A stretch of DNA of 64,000 bases. Source: Faucicola osloensis_C (GTDB lineage: Bacteria; Pseudomonadota; Gammaproteobacteria; Pseudomonadales; Moraxellaceae). Positions 8,668 to 16,461 of the stretch are shown piece by piece. Location of the stretch: assembly GCA_019353055.1 (NCBI GenBank), contig JABAHL010000001.1, positions 372,001-436,000 of the forward strand, written 5' to 3'. Under the pieces are notes generated by a model, which had not been told where the DNA came from, made no database searches, and saw nothing but the letters and a program-made list of their open reading frames with translations. The translations under genes were made by a program, and so were the position numbers. Numbering within the stretch: the first letter of the stretch is position 1; every line of letters begins with the position of its first letter.

Positions 8668-10361
8668 TAAAACACCCGATTAAGACCATTGAGTGCAGCA
8701 ACGCGATAGGCTTCTGCCATCGTTGGGTAGTTAAAGGTGGTATTGACAAAGTATTCTAATGTATTGCCGCCTTTACTTTCCATCACTGCTTGTCCGATAT
8801 GAATAATTTCAGAGGCGTGATTGCCATAACAATGGATGCCTAAAATCTCTAAGGTTTCACGGTGGAAAAGTATTTTTAACACCCCGCTACGCTCACCGAT
8901 GATTTGTGCGCGAGCAAGGTGTTTGAAGAAGGCTTGACCCACTTCATACGGCACTTTTTCGGCCGTTAATTCTTGTTCGTTTTTACCAATGCTTGAAATT
9001 TCAGGAATGGTATAAATACCCGTTGGTACACTGCGAACAGGTTGTGCATTTTCATCGCCCACCATATAAGCAGCGGCGCAGCGCCCTTGGTCATAAGCTG
9101 CCGATGCAAGCGATGGCCAGCCAATCACATCCCCTGCTGCATAAATATTTGGGATATCGGTTTGGTAATGCTCATTGACTTTGAGTTGACCCCGGCTGTT
9201 TGCGCTGAGTCCGATGGCGGCAAGGTTGAGACTGTCGGTATTACCTGAGCGACCGTTTGACCATAAAATAGCGTCAGATTTGATGCGTTTACCACTTTTT
9301 AGGTATAAAATCACGCAGTCATCATAAGTTTCTAGCCGTTCGATTTCTTCTTTGTTGCGAATCAACACGCCAAATTGTCTAAAGTCATGCGACAACGCGT
9401 CAGAAATCTCATCATCTAGATAGCTAAGTAACTGCTCTTGGGTATTAATCAAATCTACTTTATAGCCAAGACCGGTAAAAATAGACGCATATTCACAGCC
9501 AATCACGCCCGCACCATAAATAATAATGCGCTGTACCACATAATCCATTTGCAGGATTTTATCGGAATCAAACACGCGAGGATGGCTAAAATCCAACAAA
9601 TCAGGACGATAAGGACGGCTACCCACGGTAATAATGGCTTGTTCAAAGGTAATGTCTTGTTCTGTACCATCACTCATATCAACATGAATGGTATGGGTAT
9701 CTTTAAAACTTGCCCAGCCATTGATTAAGTCAATTTGATTGCGCTCATAAAAACGGGTATGGGTTTCTACCTGATTACGCACCACTTCGCGCGCTTTGGT
9801 TAATACTTTATTAAGTGGAATCTGGTGATAGTCAATGCCCTGGTTTAAGATAGGATCGCGGCGATTACCGATAATATTAAACACCGACTGACGCAATGCT
9901 TTACTTGGAATCGTGCCTACGTGCGTACAGTTACCGCCCACTTGTTTGCGTGGATCAATCACGGCAACTTTTTGCCCAGATTTGGCGATTTTCATCGCTG
10001 CTGCTTCACCCGCGGGTCCTGCGCCAATCACAATCGCATCATAATCATAGGCATGGCTAACGGCATCTTGACGCTTATAACGCTTTAAATTGATACGGGT
10101 GTTATCCAGCGGGCTAATTAAATCAAAATGCACCGATGCATCATCAAAATGTTTTACCTTATCATCGTCTTCACTGATACTGACGGTATTGGCTTTTTTA
10201 TCAGAATCCGAAATTTCAGTTTTGGTTGGTTTTGCCAAAATTTCGGTAATATTTTCTTGGGGTTCAATAATTGACTGCGTATTGGAATCACAGATGTTTT
10301 CGTTTTCATTGTTTGTAGGGGGAATTTGAATAACTTTGTCATTAATCCGTTTTTTTGGCAT
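8667..10361 (-). CDS. sthA: Soluble pyridine nucleotide transhydrogenase, N-terminally extended
   Basis: SthA (UdhA) is a cytoplasmic FAD enzyme that moves hydride between NADPH and NAD+. The FAD-binding VIGAGPAGEAAAMKIA, the NAD(P) fold IYGAGVIGCEYASIF and the C-terminal dimer domain are complete. The segment GGNCTHVGTIPSKALR has Thr where disulfide reductases have the second Cys, the hallmark of SthA. The core is about 460 residues, but a tail of roughly 100 Asn/Asp/Glu/Ser-rich residues precedes it. I chose the ATG at 10361 because GGGAG lies 6 bases before it; another in-frame ATG is at 10373. It is first in sthA-rsmG. Confidence 0.94.
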   Translation of the reverse strand: MPKKRINDKVIQIPPTNNENENICDSNTQSIIEPQENITEILAKPTKTEISDSDKKANTVSISEDDDKVKHFDDASVHFDLISPLDNTRINLKRYKRQDAVSHAYDYDAIVIGAGPAGEAAAMKIAKSGQKVAVIDPRKQVGGNCTHVGTIPSKALRQSVFNIIGNRRDPILNQGIDYHQIPLNKVLTKAREVVRNQVETHTRFYERNQIDLINGWASFKDTHTIHVDMSDGTEQDITFEQAIITVGSRPYRPDLLDFSHPRVFDSDKILQMDYVVQRIIIYGAGVIGCEYASIFTGLGYKVDLINTQEQLLSYLDDEISDALSHDFRQFGVLIRNKEEIERLETYDDCVILYLKSGKRIKSDAILWSNGRSGNTDSLNLAAIGLSANSRGQLKVNEHYQTDIPNIYAAGDVIGWPSLASAAYDQGRCAAAYMVGDENAQPVRSVPTGIYTIPEISSIGKNEQELTAEKVPYEVGQAFFKHLARAQIIGERSGVLKILFHRETLEILGIHCYGNHASEIIHIGQAVMESKGGNTLEYFVNTTFNYPTMAEAYRVAALNGLNRVF

Positions 10362-10454
10362 ATTAGCTCCCATATTTTAAGCCTTGATAATGAATAAAAA
10401 ATTTTTAAATTAAATATAAAATACGATAAATCAACCGTAGGTTAAGAGATTACA

Positions 10455-11339
10455 TTAACCAATTCGACGTTTTAACCCCGTCATTTGTAAAATACGCGTC
10501 GCGATTTCTTCAATCGACATCGTGGATACATCAATATTTGGAATTCCTTGAGAAATATAAATACCTTGAATGGCGCGCAATTCCTGCTGACATTGCTGAT
10601 AACTTGCATAGCGGCTACCCGCACGGCGCTCGTTACGAATTTTTACCAGTCGATCGGTGTCAATCACCAGACCAAACAGTTTGTCACGGTAGGGCTTCAA
10701 CGCTTTGGGCAACGAATTTTCATATAAATCATCTTCAGTCAATGGATAATTCGCCGCACGAATACCGAATTGCAACGCTAGGTATAAAGAGGTGGGCGTT
10801 TTGCCCGAACGTGACACCCCGATCAAAATAATATCTGCCGCATCATAATGGGTGGTACGCGCGCCATCATCATTGTCTAAAGCAAAATGCACCGCATCAA
10901 TACGCGATTTATAGTTCTCAGAATCGACATCCCCATGGGCATGACCGGTATGCGGTGCAGGTTGTACTTTGATTTCATCGGCAATTTTACTAATTAAGCC
11001 TTCATAAATATCCAAGTTAAAGGCATCTGCGCCGTTGATTCGCTCACGAATCACAGGATCAACGATGGTATCAAAGACTAGCGGCTTTACCCCATCACGC
11101 TGGTGAGCAAGATTGATTTGATTGACCGCTTCATCGGCGCGATCGAGGGTGTCAACATAAGGAATAACCCGGGTCTCAAATGGTACCGTGGGAAATTGAC
11201 TTAAAATAGAGCGACCTAGGGTTTCAGAGGTAATCGCGGTACCATCGGAGATAAAAAACACACTTCGCAAAGACTGCGAATTTGCAAAATTTAAGGCGTC
11301 TTTATTTTGAATCGTGGCTTTGATTTGCTCAATGGTCAT
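10455..11339 (-). CDS. ppsR: PEP synthase regulatory kinase/pyrophosphorylase
   Basis: PpsR (DUF299 family) inactivates PEP synthase by ADP-dependent phosphorylation of a threonine and reactivates it by phosphate-dependent dephosphorylation. The 294 residues include VFFISDGTAITSETLGRSIL near the N-terminus and the P-loop-like GVSRSGKTPTSLYLA (about 173-187), both signatures of the family. It is slightly longer than the E. coli protein (277) because of a His/Asp-rich stretch around residues 128-150. It is divergent from its target ppsA across a 484-base gap, which supports the assignment strongly. Confidence 0.96.
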   Translation of the reverse strand: MTIEQIKATIQNKDALNFANSQSLRSVFFISDGTAITSETLGRSILSQFPTVPFETRVIPYVDTLDRADEAVNQINLAHQRDGVKPLVFDTIVDPVIRERINGADAFNLDIYEGLISKIADEIKVQPAPHTGHAHGDVDSENYKSRIDAVHFALDNDDGARTTHYDAADIILIGVSRSGKTPTSLYLALQFGIRAANYPLTEDDLYENSLPKALKPYRDKLFGLVIDTDRLVKIRNERRAGSRYASYQQCQQELRAIQGIYISQGIPNIDVSTMSIEEIATRILQMTGLKRRIG

Positions 11340-11496
11340 GAAAAATTATCCAAAAAAATGACAAGAAGCGTCCATACTAATTAAATTAACACTAGTTTAA
11401 ACTGACACTACTGACATTGGGGGTTAACCTCACTCATTAACTGCGTCTTTGGCAGTGAATGTCATCTATTCATGTCGTTATCAGTGCAGACACTAT

Positions 11497-11541
11497 CATT
11501 TGTCTCACGGGCATTTGTCTTACAGGCGTTTGTCTTACAGG
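11497..11541. repeat. Three tandem 15-bp repeats
   Basis: Three head-to-tail units are present: CATTTGTCTCACGGG (11497), CATTTGTCTTACAGG (11512) and CGTTTGTCTTACAGG (11527). Units 2 and 3 differ at one base, and units 1 and 2 at two. The 15-bp period, about one and a half helix turns, and the position between ppsR and ppsA suggest either a regulator binding array or recent slippage. Confidence 0.9.
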
Positions 11542-11780
11542 TCGAGAGTTTGTTATTATACGTGACTTGTAGGCTTTAATCTAACAAATCGATGCTTAAT
11601 TTGCCTTAATTAGCCACTAGTTATTATCATTAAAGGCTTATCTACATTTTTTATTGCCTTATACTAAAAGATATCCAAGCAAAATTTTAGTTAAATTGTT
11701 GATGGCTGACAGTTTTTTTAAAATTATAAATTTTTTGCTAGAAAATGATTTTTTAAGATGAATTTTCTACGAAATACCGT

Positions 11781-11815
11781 TATAATCTTTCCAAAATAAT
11801 CTTTATTTCACGGAG
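11781..11815 (+). promoter_or_regulatory. ppsA -10 box and ribosome binding site
   Basis: A perfect TATAAT lies at 11781-11786 with only a poor -35, suggesting an activator or a different sigma factor contact. GGAG at 11812-11815 is 8 bases before the TTG start codon at 11824 and decides that start. Confidence 0.55.
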
Positions 11816-11823
11816 TTATCACC

Positions 11824-14190
11824 TTGAACGCACAAGTTATCTCACTCGACAAGTTAGGCAAAAACGACATTGACAAAGTAGGCGGTAAAAACGCTTCATT
11901 AGGTGAAATGATTAGTCACCTAACGGATTTAGGGGTAAGCGTACCAGGTGGTTTTGCAACGACGTCTGAAGCTTTTAACAAATTTTTAATCGGTACAGGC
12001 CTTCAAGACAAAATCAAAGACGCGCTTCAAGGTCTGGATGTGGATGATGTTGCGGCATTAACTGCTACGGGTAAAAAAATCCGTGACATGATTATTGAGC
12101 AAGAGTTGCCTAAAGATTTGGAGCAAGAAATCCGTGATGCCTTTGCCGAGATGAGCCAAGGCGAGGACATCGCTGTTGCGGTGCGTTCATCAGCCACTGC
12201 CGAGGATTTACCAGACGCCTCATTTGCTGGTCAACAAGAAACTTTCCTCAATATCCGTGGTATTGACAATATCTTGATTGCTATTAAAGAAGTCTTTGCT
12301 TCTTTATACAATGACCGCGCCATCGCTTACCGCGTTCACAAAGGTTTTGAGCACGCAGGTGTTGCGTTATCAGCTGGGGTACAACGCATGGTACGTTCAG
12401 AGACAGGCACCTCAGGTGTGATGTTCACCATTGATACCGAAAGTGGTTTTAACGACGTGGTATTTATCACAGCAAGCTATGGCTTGGGTGAAATGGTGGT
12501 GCAAGGTGCGGTGAACCCTGACGAATTCTACATTTCAAAAGCCCTATTAAATGCTGGTAAACCTGCGGTTATTCGCCGCAACCTCGGCAGCAAACAACAA
12601 AAAATGGTTTATGCGGACGAGCATTCAGCCGGCAAATCAGTCAAAATAGTCCCAGTAGACAAAGCTGAACGCAACCAATTTTCACTGAGCAATGAAGAGT
12701 TGGTTGAACTTGCCAAACAAGCGTTAATCATCGAAAAACATTATGGTCATGCGATGGATATCGAATGGGCAAAAGATGGTGATAGCAACAAATTATTCAT
12801 TGTGCAAGCGCGTCCAGAGACCGTAAAAAGCCGTGAAAGTCAAAATGTCATGGAGCGTTACATCCTTAAAGAAAAAGGCGATGTCATCTGTGAAGGTCGT
12901 TCAATTGGTCAACGTATCGGCGCAGGTACTGTACGCGTGGTCAATTCAATCCATGAAATGGATAAAGTACAAGAAGGTGACGTCCTTGTTTCTGATATGA
13001 CTGATCCAGACTGGGAACCCGTCATGAAACGTGCCGCTGCTATCATCACTAACCGTGGTGGTCGTACCTGTCATGCGGCAATTATCGCGCGTGAATTGGG
13101 CGTCCCTGCCATCGTGGGTTGTGGTAACGCCACTGACCTATTGACCGATGGTCAAGCAGTCACTGTATCTTGTGCAGAAGGTGATACAGGTTATATCTAC
13201 GAAGGTCAATTGGACTTTGAAATCCAAAACAACTCAATTGAGTCCATGCCAGACTTGGCATTTAAAATTATGATGAACGTGGGTAACCCTGACCGCGCCT
13301 TTGGATTTGCCCAAATCCCTAATGAAGGGGTGGGTCTGGCGCGCTTAGAATTCATCATCAACCGTATGATTGGCGTGCATCCAAAAGCACTACTTAACAT
13401 GAACACCCTACCACGCGAAATCGTACAAGCGATTCAAGAGCGCATGGCAGGTTATGCTTCACCGGTTGACTTTTACGTTGATAAATTGGTTGAAGGTATT
13501 TCAACCCTAGCGGTCGCATTTAAAGATAAGAAAGTTATCGTACGTATGTCTGACTTTAAATCGAATGAATATGCAAACTTAATCGGCGGTAAACTATACG
13601 AGCCATCTGAAGAAAACCCCATGCTCGGTTTCCGTGGTGCCAGCCGTTATGTGTCAGAAAATTTCCGTGACTGCTTTGAATTAGAATGTCGTGCATTAAA
13701 ACGTGTTCGTGATGAAATGGGCTTAACCAACGTTGAAATCATGATTCCATTCGTACGTACCACAGAAGAAGCACGTAAAGTGCTAGAGCTGCTTGAGAAA
13801 AATGGTCTTAAACGTGGTGAAAACGGTTTACGCGTCATCATGATGTGTGAGTTACCAACCAATGCCTTGTTAGCAGAAGAGTTTTTACAATACTTCGATG
13901 GTTTCTCAATCGGCTCAAACGATTTAACCCAGTTAACCCTTGGTCTTGACCGTGATTCGGGTATCGTATCTCAATCATTTGATGAACGTGACCCAGCGGT
14001 TAAAAAACTACTCAAAATGGCTATCGATGCCTGTAACGCCCAAGGCAAGTATATCGGTATCTGTGGACAAGGTCCTTCTGACCATCCAGACCTAGCCATG
14101 TGGTTAATGGAACAAGGTATTACTTCTGTTTCACTGAACCCCGATTCGGTGTTAGACACTTGGTTCTTCTTAGCAAAAACCGAAAAATAA
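11824..14190 (+). CDS. ppsA: Phosphoenolpyruvate synthase
   Basis: PpsA makes PEP from pyruvate and ATP (releasing AMP and phosphate), the entry step of gluconeogenesis from C3 compounds. The 788 residues show the N-terminal nucleotide-binding domain starting LDKLGKNDIDKVGGKNASLG, the swivelling phosphohistidine domain with TNRGGRTCHAAIIARELG (His at about 420), and the C-terminal PEP/pyruvate TIM barrel ending with GICGQGPSDHP. The start is TTG, supported by GGAG 8 bases upstream and by alignment of the first residues with E. coli PpsA. The TTG probably lowers translation. The divergent ppsR product is expected to control its activity. Confidence 0.98.
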   Translation: MNAQVISLDKLGKNDIDKVGGKNASLGEMISHLTDLGVSVPGGFATTSEAFNKFLIGTGLQDKIKDALQGLDVDDVAALTATGKKIRDMIIEQELPKDLEQEIRDAFAEMSQGEDIAVAVRSSATAEDLPDASFAGQQETFLNIRGIDNILIAIKEVFASLYNDRAIAYRVHKGFEHAGVALSAGVQRMVRSETGTSGVMFTIDTESGFNDVVFITASYGLGEMVVQGAVNPDEFYISKALLNAGKPAVIRRNLGSKQQKMVYADEHSAGKSVKIVPVDKAERNQFSLSNEELVELAKQALIIEKHYGHAMDIEWAKDGDSNKLFIVQARPETVKSRESQNVMERYILKEKGDVICEGRSIGQRIGAGTVRVVNSIHEMDKVQEGDVLVSDMTDPDWEPVMKRAAAIITNRGGRTCHAAIIARELGVPAIVGCGNATDLLTDGQAVTVSCAEGDTGYIYEGQLDFEIQNNSIESMPDLAFKIMMNVGNPDRAFGFAQIPNEGVGLARLEFIINRMIGVHPKALLNMNTLPREIVQAIQERMAGYASPVDFYVDKLVEGISTLAVAFKDKKVIVRMSDFKSNEYANLIGGKLYEPSEENPMLGFRGASRYVSENFRDCFELECRALKRVRDEMGLTNVEIMIPFVRTTEEARKVLELLEKNGLKRGENGLRVIMMCELPTNALLAEEFLQYFDGFSIGSNDLTQLTLGLDRDSGIVSQSFDERDPAVKKLLKMAIDACNAQGKYIGICGQGPSDHPDLAMWLMEQGITSVSLNPDSVLDTWFFLAKTEK

Positions 14191-14206
14191 ACTTGTTGGC
14201 ATTCAT

Positions 14207-14239
14207 AAAGCCCTTAGTTTTGACTAAGGGCTTTTTTTT
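14207..14239 (+). terminator. ppsA terminator
   Basis: The stem GCCCTTAG/CTAAGGGC with a 6-nt loop is followed by eight T on plus. It lies 17 bases after the ppsA stop. Confidence 0.9.
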
Positions 14240-14243
14240 AGGG

Positions 14244-14286
14244 TCAAAAAAACCTAGCATGCACATGACACGCTAGGTTCTTTTGA
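14244..14286 (-). terminator. aceF terminator
   Basis: The inverted repeat ACCTAGC/GCTAGGT extends outward into TCAAAA/TTTTGA, with a T-run on the minus strand. It ends the aceE-aceF transcript back to back with the ppsA terminator. Confidence 0.8.
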
Positions 14287-14295
14287 CACTGCAAT

Positions 14296-16380
14296 TTATA
14301 ACAACACGCGGCGTGGATCTGCTAGCAATTTTGCAATATAGCGGGTAAATACCGCAGCGTCCGCACCATTGATCACACGGTGGTCATACGATAATGACAA
14401 CGGTAGCATTAAGCGTGGCTCAAACTCGCCTTTAGTCTCATTCCAACGTGGCTGAATGCTAGATTCACTCACGCCTAAAATCGCAACTTGTGGCCAATTA
14501 ACCAGCGGCGTAAAGTAAGTACCGCCAAGATTGCCTTGACTTGAAATCGTAAATGACGCGCCGGTTAACTCTTTGGCAGATAGTTTTTTATCACGCGCTT
14601 TTTTGGCAAGCTCACCGATTTCAATCGCTAGTTGCTTGATGCCTTTTTGCTCTACATGTTGAATGACAGGTACTGTTAAACCATCGTCGGTTGCTACAGC
14701 AAAGCCTAAATTCACAGATTTACGGATGATAATTTGGGTATTGTCATCGCTTAAATGGCTGTTAAATTTCGGATGTTGCATCAGCGCATAAGCGGTTACT
14801 TTCATGATGAAAGCTAGAATGGTTAGACTCACCCCTTCTTTTTTCATCTCATCTTTTAGGTCGCCACGCAATTTTTCAACATCGGTAATATCTGCCAAAT
14901 CAAACTGGGTGACTTGTGGCAAATAGGTATTGTAATTAAGCTGTGGAATTGAGACTTTTTGTAGACGGGTCAAATCTTGGCGCTCAATTTCTCCCCAAAT
15001 TTCCGTTTTACTCATATCGGGTAAATTAGGTAATCCTGAGCGAGCCGCTGAAGGCGCAGATATATTATTTGCTACTGCGGGCGTGCTAACTGCTTTTATT
15101 GTATTTTTGACATAAGCAAACACATCTTCTTTGACAATACGCCCATTAGCGCCCGTGCCAGTCACCTCACTGACATCAACACCCAATTGGCGCGTAAGTT
15201 TGCGCACCGCAGGACCTGCATAAACCGCGGCGTTTTTGGCATTGATTTGCGCTTCAGACAGTTTTGACTGTGGACTTGACTGGCTAGCTGTTGTGGTAGC
15301 GCTATCAGTTGAAGTCGACGCGGTATTTTGCGTTTTAGCAACTTCTTGCTGAGTAGTATTGGTGGTCGCTTGCGGCTGTGATGCTGAACTTGATGCGGAT
15401 TGCACTGACCCTGCCACTTCAATCACAACAAAATCTTGACCATTGGTGACGGTATCGCCAGCGTTGACCAGTAATTCAACCACTTTACCGGCGACTGGCG
15501 AGGGGACTTCCACTGAGGCTTTATCAGATTCCACCAACAACAAGGGTTGTTCGGCTGTGACCTCATCGCCTACTTTGACCATCCATTCACTAATCTGTGC
15601 CGACTCTACCCCGAGATCAGGCAAACCAAAGGTTTGTTTACCAGCGGGCGTGGATGATTGAGGCGCAGATACCGTTTGAGCAGGTGGCTGATTTTGGTTT
15701 GCAGCTGAAGTGGCTTGACTGGCGGCTTGCCCTGACATTTCACTGGCTAGTGGCTGTTGCGAAGCTGATTGGGAGGCCATCACGATAAAATCTTGACCAT
15801 TGGTGACCGTATCCCCTGTATTGACTAAAAATTTGACAATTTTTCCGCTAACAGGTGCTGGTACTTCTACCGATGCTTTATCCGACTCAACCAATACCAA
15901 TGGTTGTTCAGCAGTGACAGTATCGCCTTCTTTGACCAACCATTCACTAATTTCTGCGGTATCGACACCCAAATCTGGCAATGTATAGGTTGCTTCAGCT
16001 GATGCGGATGTTGGCTGTGATTGATTTGGCGCAGCCATAGACGGCGCTTGCGATGAAGTCGCGCTAGCTTCTTTAGCTTCGTGAGATTGGGCTACTTGTT
16101 GGTCTGTCTGTTGCGCCGGCTGCTCTACAGGTGCAGTGTTGGATTGGCTATTGTCTGCACTATCGATAGTGAGAATCACATCACCTTCTTTGACCTTCTC
16201 ACCGATTTGAAGATTAATCGCTGTGATAGTCCCTGCTGATGTCGCAGGTACTTCTACAGAGGCTTTATCAGATTCTAATAAGACAATGTTATCGTCCACA
16301 TTGATTACATCGCCGACTTTGACCATAATTTCGCTGACTTCAGCGCTATCAACGCCTAAGTCGGGAACTTTGATTTCCAT
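14296..16380 (-). CDS. aceF: Pyruvate dehydrogenase E2 (dihydrolipoyllysine acetyltransferase), three lipoyl domains
   Basis: E2 is the core of the pyruvate dehydrogenase complex and transfers acetyl groups from lipoyl-lysine to CoA. Three lipoyl domains are visible, each with ESDKASVEVP carrying the lipoylated Lys (the first at residue 39; others near 165 and 290). They are joined by Ala/Gln/Ser/Pro-rich flexible linkers. A subunit-binding domain follows (YAGPAVRKLTRQLGV) and then the catalytic domain ending SYDHRVINGADAAVF. The usual Asp of the HRxxDG motif is Asn here, as I recall for Azotobacter-type E2p, so it is probably not a defect. It follows aceE by 81 bases. Confidence 0.97.
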   Translation of the reverse strand: MEIKVPDLGVDSAEVSEIMVKVGDVINVDDNIVLLESDKASVEVPATSAGTITAINLQIGEKVKEGDVILTIDSADNSQSNTAPVEQPAQQTDQQVAQSHEAKEASATSSQAPSMAAPNQSQPTSASAEATYTLPDLGVDTAEISEWLVKEGDTVTAEQPLVLVESDKASVEVPAPVSGKIVKFLVNTGDTVTNGQDFIVMASQSASQQPLASEMSGQAASQATSAANQNQPPAQTVSAPQSSTPAGKQTFGLPDLGVESAQISEWMVKVGDEVTAEQPLLLVESDKASVEVPSPVAGKVVELLVNAGDTVTNGQDFVVIEVAGSVQSASSSASQPQATTNTTQQEVAKTQNTASTSTDSATTTASQSSPQSKLSEAQINAKNAAVYAGPAVRKLTRQLGVDVSEVTGTGANGRIVKEDVFAYVKNTIKAVSTPAVANNISAPSAARSGLPNLPDMSKTEIWGEIERQDLTRLQKVSIPQLNYNTYLPQVTQFDLADITDVEKLRGDLKDEMKKEGVSLTILAFIMKVTAYALMQHPKFNSHLSDDNTQIIIRKSVNLGFAVATDDGLTVPVIQHVEQKGIKQLAIEIGELAKKARDKKLSAKELTGASFTISSQGNLGGTYFTPLVNWPQVAILGVSESSIQPRWNETKGEFEPRLMLPLSLSYDHRVINGADAAVFTRYIAKLLADPRRVLL

Positions 16381-16417
16381 GGGTTTATCCTTAAATTTTT
16401 ATTTTTACTAAGTGAGC

Positions 16418-16443
16418 AATCAGCCGCTAATACGTGGCTGATT
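16418..16443. other. Hairpin between aceE and aceF
   Basis: A perfect 8-bp inverted repeat AATCAGCC/GGCTGATT with a 10-base loop lies in the aceE-aceF gap. There is no T-run after it on minus, so it is more likely an RNA processing or stability element than a terminator. Confidence 0.5.
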
Positions 16444-16461
16444 ACCTACTATTAATTTCTC

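Larger units (their letters stand above)
11340..11823. promoter_or_regulatory. Divergent ppsR/ppsA control region
   Basis: This is a 484-base intergenic region with no gene. It holds three tandem 15-bp repeats at 11497-11541, a very AT-rich stretch from about 11640 to 11770, and a consensus -10 box before ppsA at 11781. Promoters of both divergent genes must lie here or just upstream. Confidence 0.6.

Noticed and set aside
11639..11647. Single DnaA-box-like word TTATCTACA near ppsA
   Set aside because: It has one mismatch and there is no cluster of boxes, so there is no evidence for an origin.
14296..16380. Asn in place of Asp in the AceF HRxxDG motif as a sign of an inactive E2
   Set aside because: The same substitution is known, to my recollection, in active Azotobacter-type E2p, and the rest of the enzyme and operon are intact.
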